DNA of 64,000 nt from an uncultured Pseudomonadota bacterium. GTDB taxonomy: Bacteria; Pseudomonadota; Gammaproteobacteria; Steroidobacterales; Steroidobacteraceae. Shown here piece after piece: positions 1 to 10,447 of this stretch. Position 1 is the stretch's first letter, and every line of letters begins with the position of its first letter. The DNA lies in the NCBI GenBank assembly GCA_903828595.1, contig CAIKMS010000031.1, positions 21,739 to 85,738 on the forward strand, read 5' to 3'. The translations under genes were made by a program, and so were the position numbers. The notes under the pieces are model-generated. The model was not told where the DNA came from and ran no database searches. It worked only from the letters and a program-made list of their open reading frames with translations.

Positions 1-920
1 GCTTTTTGGTCCGGCAGCTCGGGCAACGTGCCGCGCACCGCTTCAATGTAATCAGCCGCAATCACTACCGGTAATAGATCCGGATCCGGGAAGTAGCGAT
101 AGTCATTCGCTTCTTCCTTCGAACGCATTGATCGCGTCTCGTCTTTATTGGCGTCGTACAGGCGCGTTTCCTGGGTGATCGTTCCACCGCCCTCAATGAC
201 ATCAATCTGACGAGCGACTTCGTAGTTAATCGCTTTTTCGACGTAGCGGAAGGAATTCACGTTTTTGATTTCGCAACGGGTGCCGAACTTCTCAGCACCA
301 AAGCGACGTACCGAAACGTTGGCGTCGCAACGGAACGAGCCTTCTTGCATATTGCCGTCACAAATCTCCAAGTACCGCACCAGCGAATGAATCTTCTTCA
401 AATACGCAATGGCCTCTTTCGCCGAACGCATGTCCGGCTCAGAGACAATTTCCAGCAACGGTGTACCGGCTCGATTTAAATCGATGCCGCTGGCACCGAC
501 TAATCCCTCATGAAGAGACTTACCGGCGTCTTCTTCCAAATGCGCACGGGTGATGCCGATGGTCTTGATGGTGCCATCCTCAAGCATGATGTCCATCTTG
601 CCATGTTCAACGATCGGCTTTTCGTACTGGCTGATCTGATAGCCCTTAGGCAGATCGGGATAAAAATAGTTTTTACGCGCAAAGACAGAGCGCGTGGCCA
701 CCGTTGATCCGGTCGCTAAACCGAATTTAACGGCCATACGTACCGCTTCAGCGTTGAGTACCGGCAGCACACCCGGGTAACCCAAGTCAACCAAATCAGC
801 TTGCGTATTAGGTTCAGCGCCGTACTGAGTCGGGCTACCCGAAAAGATTTTTGAGCGCGTTGCCAACTGGGCATGAATTTCCAGCCCGATGACGACTTCC
901 CACGTGGTTTGATTCGTCAT
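1..920 (-). CDS. gatB: Asp-tRNA(Asn)/Glu-tRNA(Gln) amidotransferase subunit B (partial, cut by left edge)
   Basis: GatB is the tRNA-binding kinase/transamidation subunit of GatCAB. It activates mischarged Glu-tRNA(Gln) or Asp-tRNA(Asn), which receives ammonia released by GatA. About 306 N-terminal residues are present. The start is the ATG whose first base is 920, giving [19 protein letters not shown]. The typical [13 protein letters not shown] opening and the later [19 protein letters not shown] stretch are hallmarks of GatB. The frame stays open to base 1, so the C-terminal helical/YqeY-like part lies outside the window. It is the last gene of gatC-gatA-gatB, with only 8 nt between the gatA stop and this start, so it is clearly co-transcribed. 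The presence of GatCAB implies that at least one of the direct Gln or Asn tRNA charging routes is missing in this organism (inference). Confidence 0.97.
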   Translation of the reverse strand, partial: MTNQTTWEVVIGLEIHAQLATRSKIFSGSPTQYGAEPNTQADLVDLGYPGVLPVLNAEAVRMAVKFGLATGSTVATRSVFARKNYFYPDLPKGYQISQYEKPIVEHGKMDIMLEDGTIKTIGITRAHLEEDAGKSLHEGLVGASGIDLNRAGTPLLEIVSEPDMRSAKEAIAYLKKIHSLVRYLEICDGNMQEGSFRCDANVSVRRFGAEKFGTRCEIKNVNSFRYVEKAINYEVARQIDVIEGGGTITQETRLYDANKDETRSMRSKEEANDYRYFPDPDLLPVVIAADYIEAVRGTLPELPDQK

Positions 921-928
921 GTCGATCC

Positions 929-2389
929 TTAACTGTAAGCCGCTGGTAACTTCTGATGCCAATCGGTCTCAAGCTGATAAGCATGAGCCGCTGACAACAT
1001 CCGGCTTTCGGAGAAATGCGGGCCGATAAGCTGCACGCCCACCGGCAGACCGTCCTGAAAACCACACGGTAAAGACATGGCTGGCAGCCCAGCCAAGTTC
1101 GCACCGATGGTGTAAATGTCATTGAGATACATCGTCACCGGGTCATCGATCTTCGCGCCAATAGCGAAAGCCGGGCCAGGGGTTGTTGGACAAACCAACA
1201 GATCGACCTGGCTGAAGGCTCGCTGAAAGTCTGCGGCAATCAGCGTGCGCACTTTTTGTGCTTTCAGGTAGTAAGCGTCGTAGTAACCGGCTGAAAGAAC
1301 GTAAGCGCCGGTCATAATCCGGCGCTGCACCTCGGGCCCAAAGCCTTCGGCACGCGATCGCTTGTACAGATCGTTTAAGTCCTTGGGATTCTCGCAGCGA
1401 TGCCCAAACCGTACCCCATCAAAGCGCGACAGGTTCGACGAACACTCCGCGGGAGCCACCACGTAATAGGTAGGCACCGACAACGGCAAACTAGGGCAAC
1501 TGACATCCACGACGGTAGCGCCGAGTCGGCGATAGACATCAATGGCCGCCTGCACACACGCCGCGGTCTGCGGCTCCAGGCCTTCCCCCATAAACTCGGT
1601 CAACACGCCTAAACGTAAGCCCTTCAGCGGCATGCCTAAGTCGGCTACATAATCCGGCACGGCCCGATCCACACTAGTAGAGTCGCGCGTATCAAAACCG
1701 GCCATGTCCGACAAAATGTAAGCGCAGTCCTCGGCGCTGGGCGCCATGACACCGGCCTGGTCAAGACTGGAGGCAAAGGCGATCATGCCGTAGCGCGATA
1801 CCCGTCCGTAGGTAGGCTTGATGCCTGAAATACCGACCAGTGCGGCCGGCTGACGAATAGAGCCACCGGTATCGGTGCCGGTCGCTGCCGGGATGAGTCG
1901 TGCCGCGACCGCCGCGGCTGAGCCGCCGGAAGAACCACCCGGCACACGCGATAAGTCCCAGGGATTATGGACAGCGCCGTACCAGGAGGTCTCGTTGGAC
2001 GAGCCCATGGCAAACTCATCCATGTTTGTCTTACCCAAATTAACCACGCCAGCAGCCGCCAGCTTGGCTACTACGGTCGCGTCGTAGGGGGCGACAAAGT
2101 TATCCAGCATTTTTGAGCCGCAGCTGGTGCGTGCACCGCGCGTACAAAAAATATCCTTGTGGGCGATGGGCACTCCGGTCAAACGACCGGCTTGTCCTGC
2201 CGCCCGGCGCGTATCGGCCTGTGCCGCAGCAGCCAGAGCAGACTCAGCCATCACAGTAATGAAGGCATTTAAGGCCGGATCTTTCTCGGCAATACGGGCC
2301 AGAAAATAGCGAGTCAACTCCACCGAGGAGAACTCGCCCTTATCCAGACCACGGGATAACTCAGCGATAGACAGCGTATGCAGGCTCAC
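929..2389 (-). CDS. gatA: Asp-tRNA(Asn)/Glu-tRNA(Gln) amidotransferase subunit A
   Basis: GatA is the glutaminase subunit of GatCAB in the cytoplasm, 486 residues, full family length. It is an amidase-signature enzyme with the Ser-cisSer-Lys triad visible: Lys78 in IAHKDIF, cis-Ser153 in the [10 protein letters not shown] stretch and nucleophile Ser177 in [11 protein letters not shown]. The start is a GTG whose first base is 2389. It overlaps the gatC stop as GTGA (4 nt), indicating translational coupling. The gatB start follows 8 nt after the stop. Confidence 0.98.
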   Translation of the reverse strand: MSLHTLSIAELSRGLDKGEFSSVELTRYFLARIAEKDPALNAFITVMAESALAAAAQADTRRAAGQAGRLTGVPIAHKDIFCTRGARTSCGSKMLDNFVAPYDATVVAKLAAAGVVNLGKTNMDEFAMGSSNETSWYGAVHNPWDLSRVPGGSSGGSAAAVAARLIPAATGTDTGGSIRQPAALVGISGIKPTYGRVSRYGMIAFASSLDQAGVMAPSAEDCAYILSDMAGFDTRDSTSVDRAVPDYVADLGMPLKGLRLGVLTEFMGEGLEPQTAACVQAAIDVYRRLGATVVDVSCPSLPLSVPTYYVVAPAECSSNLSRFDGVRFGHRCENPKDLNDLYKRSRAEGFGPEVQRRIMTGAYVLSAGYYDAYYLKAQKVRTLIAADFQRAFSQVDLLVCPTTPGPAFAIGAKIDDPVTMYLNDIYTIGANLAGLPAMSLPCGFQDGLPVGVQLIGPHFSESRMLSAAHAYQLETDWHQKLPAAYS

Positions 2390-2676
2390 TCGATCACCCT
2401 CGGCACCACGTACAGACCCGCCTCGACGAGAGGCGCATTCTCCTGATACAGATCGCGATGATTGCTCTCCGAGACCGAATCTAGACGCAATCGCTGCGCC
2501 TCACCGGCCAAAGGATGGGCCATCGGCTCCACCGCACCGGTATCCACTGCCGATAATTGCTCTACGAATGCAAAAATCTTAGTCAGCGAGTCCGTGTAAC
2601 GGCTCAAATCCTGATCGCTCAACTGTAAACGGGCGAGGTGTGCGATTCCCTCGACGTCACGACGGGTAAGACTCAT
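2386..2676 (-). CDS. gatC: Asp-tRNA(Asn)/Glu-tRNA(Gln) amidotransferase subunit C
   Basis: GatC is the small stabilising subunit (96 residues) that wraps around the GatA-GatB interface. The protein opens [20 protein letters not shown], typical of GatC. The frame is open further upstream to 2772, but residues before 2676 do not look like GatC. The ATG at 2676 is preceded by a GCAGGG-like ribosome site, so I chose it. A 9-bp inverted repeat lies about 35-55 nt upstream in the leader. It is the first gene of the gatCAB operon, divergent from mreB. Confidence 0.96.
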   Translation of the reverse strand: MSLTRRDVEGIAHLARLQLSDQDLSRYTDSLTKIFAFVEQLSAVDTGAVEPMAHPLAGEAQRLRLDSVSESNHRDLYQENAPLVEAGLYVVPRVIE

Positions 2677-2710
2677 GGGCACCCTGCGGATTAAAGACGA
2701 GTTAAATTTA

Positions 2711-2730
2711 CTTTCGCCGCCCGGCGAAAG
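2711..2730. repeat. Perfect inverted repeat in the gatC leader
   Basis: CTTTCGCCG, two bases, CGGCGAAAG: a perfect 9-bp stem with a CC (or GCCC four-base, 8-bp stem) loop, about 35 nt upstream of the gatC start in the gatC/mreB divergent region. No T-run follows on either strand, so it is not a classical terminator. It could be a 5' UTR hairpin of the gatCAB mRNA or an operator-like palindrome. Function unknown. Confidence 0.5.
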
Positions 2731-2795
2731 CCTATAAAAAGCCTTGCTAATCATACACGTTGCCTTGCTCATTGGGCGAAGGGTTGTTAAATTAA

Positions 2796-3917
<1,122 letters not shown>

Positions 3918-3975
3918 GGGCGGGGCGATCAGCGTCACGACCACTCAACGGCGTGATGACTAAGCGGGCGCGCGC

Positions 3976-4920
3976 ATGGCTTTGCTGAGAGACTCGGGGA
4001 TCCGCGCGCCCTTCCAGCGCTTTTCAGTGCTGGGGCTTAAGGCCCTGGTGCTGTGCGCGCTGTCGGTCGCGCTGATGGTGATCGACTACCGGCAAAATCA
4101 GCTGCAGGTGATACGAGCGGCGTTAAGCACGGCGGTCTACCCTTTGCAGCTGCTGGTGCACTCACCCATCTCGGCTCTGGAAAACCTGAGCAATACCTTC
4201 GCCAGTCATCAGGCCTTGCTGCGTGAAAACGCCCAATTGCATGCGGCCGCGCAAACCGATGCCATTCGTCTGCTGCGACTGGCCAGTGCTGAGCGTGAAA
4301 ACGACCGACTACGGGCGCTTTTGAATGCCGCACCGCGCATCTCCGAGCGAGTGGCCATGGCTGATGTGCTGCACGTAGAACTTGATAGTCTGCGCCAGAG
4401 CGTTTTAATTAATCGCGGCACCCGTGATCAGATTTATAAGGGTCAGGCCGTGCTGGACCCTTACGGAGTTGTGGGACAGGTCAGCAACGTGGGGCCCGTA
4501 TCCGCGCAGGTGATTCTGCTGTCCGACAGTACCCACTCCATACCCGTACAGATCAGCCGTAATGAGTTACGCACGGTAGCCACCGGCACCGGCGATCCGT
4601 ACCGCCTAACCTTGAACTATCTGCCGCGTGCCGCCGACGTCAAAGTGGATGATGTTTTGCTCAGCTCCGGTTTGGGCGGCGTGTTTCCGGCGGGCTATCC
4701 GGTAGGGCGTGTGGTGGAGGTGCATCGTGACCCCAGTCAGCCACTGCTCACCGTCAGCGTCGAACCCTACGCCCGTTTAGATCGCGAGCAGGAGGTGTTG
4801 ATGGTCTGGTTTGATCAGCCTGCAGCCCCGCCACCCCCACCCGAGGCGCCCAAACCCACCTCGAACAAACACAAAGTCGCGCCAGCAGTTGGCAGCAGCA
4901 AAACCGCAGGTACGCCATGA
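3976..4920 (+). CDS. mreC: Rod shape-determining protein MreC
   Basis: MreC is a bitopic inner-membrane protein of the elongasome that activates PBP2. The 314 residues show a basic N-terminus, one membrane segment around residues 20-40, a coiled-coil around 65-115 rich in Glu/Arg/Leu, then the double beta-barrel periplasmic domain (VLDPYGVVGQV and LLSSGLGGVFPAGYPVGRV). The C-terminal ~40 residues are Pro/Ala/Lys rich and likely disordered. The gene follows mreB by 58 nt and overlaps mreD by 4 nt (ATGA). Confidence 0.97.
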   Translation: MALLRDSGIRAPFQRFSVLGLKALVLCALSVALMVIDYRQNQLQVIRAALSTAVYPLQLLVHSPISALENLSNTFASHQALLRENAQLHAAAQTDAIRLLRLASAERENDRLRALLNAAPRISERVAMADVLHVELDSLRQSVLINRGTRDQIYKGQAVLDPYGVVGQVSNVGPVSAQVILLSDSTHSIPVQISRNELRTVATGTGDPYRLTLNYLPRAADVKVDDVLLSSGLGGVFPAGYPVGRVVEVHRDPSQPLLTVSVEPYARLDREQEVLMVWFDQPAAPPPPPEAPKPTSNKHKVAPAVGSSKTAGTP

Positions 4921-5396
4921 CGCGCGATCGCCACGTACCCAGCGCTTTGATTTATGCCTGCAGCCTGCTCGCACTGCTGCTCTCGGCGCTGCCCTTACCT
5001 GCCAGCTTCGCGATGTTAAGGCCAGATTTTCTGCTTCTGACAGTGATCTGGTTCGCGCTCACCGCGCCACGTGCGGGCGGCTTAGCCTTTGCGTTTGCGG
5101 CGGGACTGTTGCTGGATGCCTTTCAGGGACTGCTGCTGGGTGAACATGCCTTTAGTTTTGTGGTTATCGCCTACCTGGTGCACCGATTTCATTTGCAAGT
5201 ACGCATGTTTCCCCAAGCCCACCAAGTTCTCACGGTGCTGGCTTTGCTGTTCTTTTATCAGTTCATCTTATTTTGGATCGATGGCGTGAGTGGCCATCCG
5301 GTAACACGCTGGGCCCGGTGGCTACCCGTGCTGACTGGCACGCTATTCTGGCCTTTGCTTGACTCCGTATTATCGCGCTTCATGGCGCGGCGTTAA
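4917..5396 (+). CDS. mreD: Rod shape-determining protein MreD
   Basis: MreD is a small polytopic inner-membrane elongasome protein, 159 residues, with about five hydrophobic segments (for example SLLALLLSALPLPASFAML and LAFAFAAGLLLDAFQGLLLG). The AGLLLDAFQGLLLGEHAFSF stretch is typical of the family. The start ATG overlaps the mreC stop (ATGA), implying coupled translation. It is followed 6 nt later by mrdA. Confidence 0.95.
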   Translation: MTRDRHVPSALIYACSLLALLLSALPLPASFAMLRPDFLLLTVIWFALTAPRAGGLAFAFAAGLLLDAFQGLLLGEHAFSFVVIAYLVHRFHLQVRMFPQAHQVLTVLALLFFYQFILFWIDGVSGHPVTRWARWLPVLTGTLFWPLLDSVLSRFMARR

Positions 5397-5402
5397 GCGA
5401 CC

Positions 5403-7325
5403 ATGCGACGCTCAGCGCGCATCAAAGATCACTGGGGTGAGCAGCGGCTATTTGTCGGTCGGATACTGTTTGCGCTGGTCGGTTTGATCATGCTCATGGG
5501 ATTGGTGGGCGCGCGGCTGTTTTGGCTGCAGATCATCAAACACTCCTATTACGCTGAGTTATCGCAAGGCAACCGCGTACGTACCGATCCGCTGCCACCC
5601 GATCGCGGTGTTATTTATGATCGCAACGGCACGGTAATCGCTGAAAACCTACCGGCCTACCAACTCGAACTCACACCCGAACTGGTAGCTCAGGTTCCCG
5701 AGACGTTGCAGCGCTTGGTGGATATCCATCTGTTAGAACCCGAGCAGGTCCCGGCACTGGACCGACTGATTAAAAGCAGTCGCCCGTTCCAATCGATACC
5801 GCTGCGGCTGTCTTTGAGCGAAGAGGAAATCGGGCGCTTTGCGGTGCATCAACATGAGTTTCGCGGCGTGGAAATCGCCACCCGCTTAGCGCGCTGGTAT
5901 CCGTTTGGCCCCAGTGCCGTGCACGCCCTGGGCTACGTGGGGGCGATTAGTGACGAGGACTTAAAGCACATCGATCGCGACGATTACGCGGGCTCCTCGC
6001 AAATCGGCAAGATAGGACTGGAGGCCTCCTACGAGAGTGTCTTACACGGCGTGGCTGGATACCGACAGGTGGTGGTCAATGCCCAAGGAAAGCGCGTTGA
6101 GCGCGTCGGCAACGAATTTATTCAGCTAGAGACTAAGCCTGCCCATGCGGGCAATGATTTGTACCTAGCATTGGATATGAAAGTACAAAAAGTAGCGGAA
6201 GCAGCGCTGGGCAATCATCGCGGCGCGGTGGTGGCGATCGACCCTAACAACGGTGATGTGATTGCACTGGCGTCAACGCCCACCTATGACGCTAATCTGT
6301 TCACACGCGGCATTTCAACCAAAGACTACAGCCAACTGCGTGATGATCCGGACAAGCCACTGCTCAATCGCGCCCTACGCGGCGCCTATCCGCCGGGATC
6401 TACGGTCAAACCGATGATGGCACTGGCAGGGCTCGAGTTTGGAGTTATCGACCCTAAGGCAACGCGCCTGTGTCAGGGCGTATACACGCTCCCAGGCTCC
6501 AGCCACCCGTACCGTGATTGGAAAAAAAACGGCCACGGCTCGGTCGACATGAGCCGCGCAATAGCCACATCGTGCGATGTGTATTTTTACGGGCTCGCCC
6601 AGGTGTTGGGCATTGATCGTATTCACGACACCATGAGCAAGCTAGGCTTCGGCACTAACACCGGCATCGACATTGGCGGTGAGCGTCCGGGGTTAATGCC
6701 CTCGCCGGAATGGAAGAAAAAAACCTACAAGCAGGCGTGGTTTCCGGGCGAAACCATTATTGTGGGCATCGGCCAGGGGTATCTGTTAGCCACACCGTTG
6801 CAGCTAGCGCATGCGGTGGCGGTCATTGCCACACACGGTAAAAGCTTTAAGCCTCGATTGGTAACAGCCGAACGCGATGCATCGACAGGCAAAATCAACC
6901 CGCACGAGCCTGAGAAAATGGCCGAGGTTACCCTGAATGAGCCGCAGTACTGGGATGACATTATCAAAGGCATGGTTGCGGTAACGGAAGCTGGCGGTAC
7001 GGCGTTCGGCCCCTTGCGAGGAGCCACTTATAAGATTGCAGCTAAAACCGGCACCGCACAGGTCTTTTCGCTGGGCACACGCGACAACGATAATCACGGC
7101 AACGCACTGCCTGAACGATTACGTAACCACGCGCTGTTCATTGCTTTTGCGCCGGCCGATGACCCCAAACTCGCCATCGCTGTTTTTATCGAAAACGGCG
7201 GCCATGGCGGGACGGTAGCCGCGCCCATAGCCAAACATATCTTTGATGCTTTCTTGTTGGGCAAATACGATGAGGCGCCGGTGGCTGATGTGAAGCCTGA
7301 GGCCGGGGTTGAGGAGCCGCGCTGA
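5403..7325 (+). CDS. mrdA: Penicillin-binding protein 2, elongation transpeptidase
   Basis: Class B monofunctional D,D-transpeptidase that crosslinks peptidoglycan during side-wall elongation together with RodA. The 640 residues have one N-terminal membrane segment (about residues 20-45), a pedestal/dimerisation region, then the transpeptidase domain. Catalytic motifs are visible: SxxK as STVK at Ser333, SxD as SCD at Ser390 and KTG at Lys548, close to the positions known for E. coli PBP2. The stop overlaps the rodA start as TGATG. Confidence 0.98.
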   Translation: MRRSARIKDHWGEQRLFVGRILFALVGLIMLMGLVGARLFWLQIIKHSYYAELSQGNRVRTDPLPPDRGVIYDRNGTVIAENLPAYQLELTPELVAQVPETLQRLVDIHLLEPEQVPALDRLIKSSRPFQSIPLRLSLSEEEIGRFAVHQHEFRGVEIATRLARWYPFGPSAVHALGYVGAISDEDLKHIDRDDYAGSSQIGKIGLEASYESVLHGVAGYRQVVVNAQGKRVERVGNEFIQLETKPAHAGNDLYLALDMKVQKVAEAALGNHRGAVVAIDPNNGDVIALASTPTYDANLFTRGISTKDYSQLRDDPDKPLLNRALRGAYPPGSTVKPMMALAGLEFGVIDPKATRLCQGVYTLPGSSHPYRDWKKNGHGSVDMSRAIATSCDVYFYGLAQVLGIDRIHDTMSKLGFGTNTGIDIGGERPGLMPSPEWKKKTYKQAWFPGETIIVGIGQGYLLATPLQLAHAVAVIATHGKSFKPRLVTAERDASTGKINPHEPEKMAEVTLNEPQYWDDIIKGMVAVTEAGGTAFGPLRGATYKIAAKTGTAQVFSLGTRDNDNHGNALPERLRNHALFIAFAPADDPKLAIAVFIENGGHGGTVAAPIAKHIFDAFLLGKYDEAPVADVKPEAGVEEPR

Positions 7326-8461
7326 TGCTGTTTGAAGAAGACCAACTATCAGCGACACGAAGAACCTTGTCGGCTTCTAGCCGGATAATGCGTCGCTTGC
7401 ACCTCGACGGGCCTTTGCTGGCCTGTGTAGGCGTGGTCATTATCTACGGACTTTTTGTGCTCTACAGTGCCACAGGGCAAAACTTTGGGCAGTGGGCCAA
7501 TCAACTCGAGCGACTAGGTCTTGCCTTATTCACGCTGTTAATCCTTGCGCAGATCCCGCCAGCTTGGTTAAAACGCCTGACACCGGTCATTTACGGGCTG
7601 GGCGTGTTGCTGCTCATTGCAGTGGCCTTAGTAGGCACCTCTAGCAAAGGGGCGCAGCGCTGGTTAAACCTCGGCCTGTTTCGTTTTCAGCCGTCTGAGA
7701 TGATGAAACTGGGTGTACCCATGATGTGTGCCTGGTATTTGCGCGAGCGGCCGCTGCCGCCGTCCGTGCGCGACTTGTTAACGCTGGGCGTGATTGTTCT
7801 AGTGCCCACCGCCCTAATCGCCAAGCAACCCGACTTGGGCACGGCCATCTTGATTGCCGCAGCCGGGTTTTCGGTAATCTTTTTGGCTGGTCTGAGTATC
7901 TGGGTGCTCGTAAGCGGCATCGCGGTAACAGGCGCGGCGGTCCCGGTCGCGTGGCACTTCATGCACGACTATCAAAAGCAACGCATCATTACCTTTTTGG
8001 ACCCCTCCCGAGATGCCTTAGGCGCCGGCTATCACACGATCCAATCGCAAATCGCCATCGGTTCAGGGGGCCTATTCGGCAAAGGCTGGACGCATGGCAG
8101 CCAGGCGCAGTTAGAGTTTCTGCCCGAACGATCGACAGACTTCATATTTGCGGTGATCGGCGAGGAACTCGGCTTTTTAGGACAGATGCTGTTACTGCTG
8201 CTTTATTTGCTGGTCATCGCACGCATTCTTTATATGGCCTCTGAGGCCCAAGACACTTACGCTCGACTGATGTGCGGTAGTTTGGGGCTGACGTTTTTTG
8301 TGTATGCCTTTGTCAACACGGGTATGGTGAGTGGGATTCTTCCGGTTGTAGGAGTGCCCTTGCCACTGGTGAGCTATGGCGGCACATCAATGGTGACCCT
8401 GCTGGCGGGCTTCGGTATCCTGATGTCTCTTTATCGGCATCGAAAACTCGTGGGATCCTAA
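7325..8461 (+). CDS. rodA: Rod-shape peptidoglycan glycosyltransferase RodA
   Basis: SEDS-family polymerase that synthesises glycan strands from lipid II in the inner membrane. The 378 residues contain about ten hydrophobic segments. The SEDS signature is seen in LNLGLFRFQPSEMMKLGVP, FLPERSTDFIFAVIGEELGF and GVPLPLVSYGGTSMV. An N-terminal cytoplasmic extension of ~25 residues precedes the first membrane segment. The start overlaps the mrdA stop by 1 nt and the stop overlaps the mltB ATG by 1 nt (TAATG). Confidence 0.98.
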   Translation: MLFEEDQLSATRRTLSASSRIMRRLHLDGPLLACVGVVIIYGLFVLYSATGQNFGQWANQLERLGLALFTLLILAQIPPAWLKRLTPVIYGLGVLLLIAVALVGTSSKGAQRWLNLGLFRFQPSEMMKLGVPMMCAWYLRERPLPPSVRDLLTLGVIVLVPTALIAKQPDLGTAILIAAAGFSVIFLAGLSIWVLVSGIAVTGAAVPVAWHFMHDYQKQRIITFLDPSRDALGAGYHTIQSQIAIGSGGLFGKGWTHGSQAQLEFLPERSTDFIFAVIGEELGFLGQMLLLLLYLLVIARILYMASEAQDTYARLMCGSLGLTFFVYAFVNTGMVSGILPVVGVPLPLVSYGGTSMVTLLAGFGILMSLYRHRKLVGS

Positions 8462-9474
8462 TGGACTTGGACGCTTTAAATTTGCGCAGTTACCGGGTCA
8501 AGTCCTGCCTGAGTCTCATGGTTCTAGGACTTGCTTTTCTGGCACCCAGTGTCCGGGCAATGGACACCAACCGCCCGGAAATCAGTCGCTTTATTGAAGA
8601 GGTGGCCAGTCGCCATCACGTCGACAAAGACTGGCTCAAACGTCTGTTGAGCGAAGCTCAGTCTAAAACCAGCATCATTGAGACGATGCAAAAACCCGCC
8701 GAGAAAGTGCGGCCCTGGTTCGAATACCGAAAAATTTTCGTTACCGAAAAACGTATACGCGAGGGGCGCGCCTTTTATGCCGCCCACCAGGACATTTTTG
8801 ACGGTGTTGCCGCTCGCAGCGGCGTGCCTGCCTCTGTGATGATTGCCGTGCTGGGTGCAGAAACCTCCTATGGGCGACAGGTCGGCACGTATCGAGCGCT
8901 GGACGCGCTGGCGACCCTGGCTTTTGATTACCCGCCGCGTGCGGCCTACTTCAAATCCGAGCTCGAGCAGTTTGTTTTGCTGGCTCGTGATGGTGATCTG
9001 GATCCGCTAACCGCTTTAAGTTCCTACGCCGGAGCCTTAGGCGCACCTCAGTTTATGCCGACTAACGTGCGAAAATTTGGTTTAGACGGGGATTCCGACG
9101 GCACGATCAACCTGTATTCGGACTGGCGCGACATTGCCGAGAGCATTGCCAACTACCTGTCCAACCACGGCTGGGTTAAGGGTGAGCCGGTCTACAGCAA
9201 AGCCATGTTGATTGATCCGGACGTGGAGGATCTGCACAGCGGCTTAGACCTGAATACCACCGTAGGTGCGCTTCGCAAAAAAGGCGTGGTGTTGGAATCC
9301 ACCATTGCCGACTCCACGCCAGCGCTGTTTGCTGCCTATCGTGATACCGATGCGCCCACTTACCGCGTGGGCTTTAAAAACTTCTGGGTAATCACACGTT
9401 ACAACCATAGCCTGATGTATGCGCTTGCAGTCAGTGAGCTGGCCGAAGCGATTGGCGCGACCAGCGAGCCTTAA
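8461..9474 (+). CDS. mltB: Membrane-bound lytic murein transglycosylase B family
   Basis: Lytic transglycosylase (glycoside hydrolase 103) that cleaves the glycan backbone with formation of 1,6-anhydro-MurNAc. The 337 residues start with a Sec signal (hydrophobic core about residues 16-33). There is no lipobox Cys, so it is probably soluble or periplasmic rather than lipidated, unlike E. coli MltB. Catalytic Glu134 lies in GAETSYGR, and the typical GAPQFMPTN motif follows. It sits in the rodA-mltB-rlpA-dacA arrangement known from Pseudomonas. Confidence 0.95.
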   Translation: MDLDALNLRSYRVKSCLSLMVLGLAFLAPSVRAMDTNRPEISRFIEEVASRHHVDKDWLKRLLSEAQSKTSIIETMQKPAEKVRPWFEYRKIFVTEKRIREGRAFYAAHQDIFDGVAARSGVPASVMIAVLGAETSYGRQVGTYRALDALATLAFDYPPRAAYFKSELEQFVLLARDGDLDPLTALSSYAGALGAPQFMPTNVRKFGLDGDSDGTINLYSDWRDIAESIANYLSNHGWVKGEPVYSKAMLIDPDVEDLHSGLDLNTTVGALRKKGVVLESTIADSTPALFAAYRDTDAPTYRVGFKNFWVITRYNHSLMYALAVSELAEAIGATSEP

Positions 9475-9501
9475 GTGTATAAAGCGCTCAGTGCTTGTCG
9501 G

Positions 9502-10377
9502 ATGCGCACGTATGGGCCGATACGCTGGATAGCCTTTGGGCTCGTCACCCTAACGCTGGCCGGTTGCGGTGGCGTACACCCAGTTAAAAGCCAGCCCGCG
9601 GCGCCAGTCCCGGTGTCTGAGGCAGCCAAACCTGCCATTGGTGCAAGTCCCTCGCCGGCCCAGACACGGCCATCCGATGCGGAACTTCTTGCACTCCCCA
9701 ATCTCGTACCCAAGGCCGAACCACGCGCTACGCGAGGCAATCCGCCGTTCTATGAGGTCTACGGGGTTCGCTATACGATCAAAGCACAAGCACAGGGTTT
9801 TGTTGAGCGAGGCGTTGCCTCTTGGTACGGACCGGATTTTCACGGGCTGAAAACCTCCACCGGTGAACCCTATGACATGTACGGCTTAACCGCTGCACAC
9901 AAAACACTCCCTCTGCCTGCCTATGTCGAAGTAACCAACCTAAAAAACGGCAAACAGGTCGTTGTTCGCGTGAACGATCGCGGGCCTTTTAAAGCCAACC
10001 GAATTATTGATCTGTCGTACACAGCCGCGCTGAAACTGGGCATGCTGCGCGAAGGAACCTCCTTGGTTGAAATCCGGGTCCTAGACCCGGGCAGCTCACT
10101 GCCTGCGCCGCCGCCGGCAGCGCCGCTCTACGTTCAAGCCGGTGCATTTACGCAGCTAGAGAACGCCAACCGACTTAAAGAACGGCTCACGCGTGCCGGT
10201 TTTTCCGGAGTCAGTGTGTTTCAGGCACACGCGTCAGGCCAACGGGTCTACCGAGTACGGGTAGGTCCTATCGCCACGGTGGATGAGTTTGACCAATGGG
10301 TTAGCCGACTGCAGGCGGCCGGTGTAAATCAGGCCTGGCTTTCAATGCCCACTGATCAAGAAACTACGATGCAGTAA
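9502..10377 (+). CDS. rlpA: Septal ring lytic transglycosylase RlpA lipoprotein with SPOR domain
   Basis: RlpA cleaves denuded (peptide-free) glycans at the septum. I chose the ATG at 9502 (291 residues) because it gives a compact lipoprotein signal ending LTLAGCGG (Cys about residue 22). A GTG at 9475, directly after the mltB stop, would add nine residues. After a Pro/Ala linker comes the double-psi beta-barrel domain (GVASWYGPDFHGLKTSTGE, then VVRVNDRGPF with the catalytic Asp). A C-terminal SPOR domain follows (PLYVQAGAFTQLENANRLK). Neighbouring mltB and dacA fit a cell-wall remodelling role. Confidence 0.93.
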   Translation: MRTYGPIRWIAFGLVTLTLAGCGGVHPVKSQPAAPVPVSEAAKPAIGASPSPAQTRPSDAELLALPNLVPKAEPRATRGNPPFYEVYGVRYTIKAQAQGFVERGVASWYGPDFHGLKTSTGEPYDMYGLTAAHKTLPLPAYVEVTNLKNGKQVVVRVNDRGPFKANRIIDLSYTAALKLGMLREGTSLVEIRVLDPGSSLPAPPPAAPLYVQAGAFTQLENANRLKERLTRAGFSGVSVFQAHASGQRVYRVRVGPIATVDEFDQWVSRLQAAGVNQAWLSMPTDQETTMQ

Positions 10378-10447
10378 GCGTAGAGGCCACTACCGCGCTA
10401 CACTTAAGCTACGTATTCGGCTCCACTGATTGAGGTATCCATCTAAC

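Noticed and set aside
2677..2772. N-terminal extension of gatC
   Set aside because: The residues do not resemble GatC and include an inverted repeat. The ATG at 2676 gives a standard GatC.
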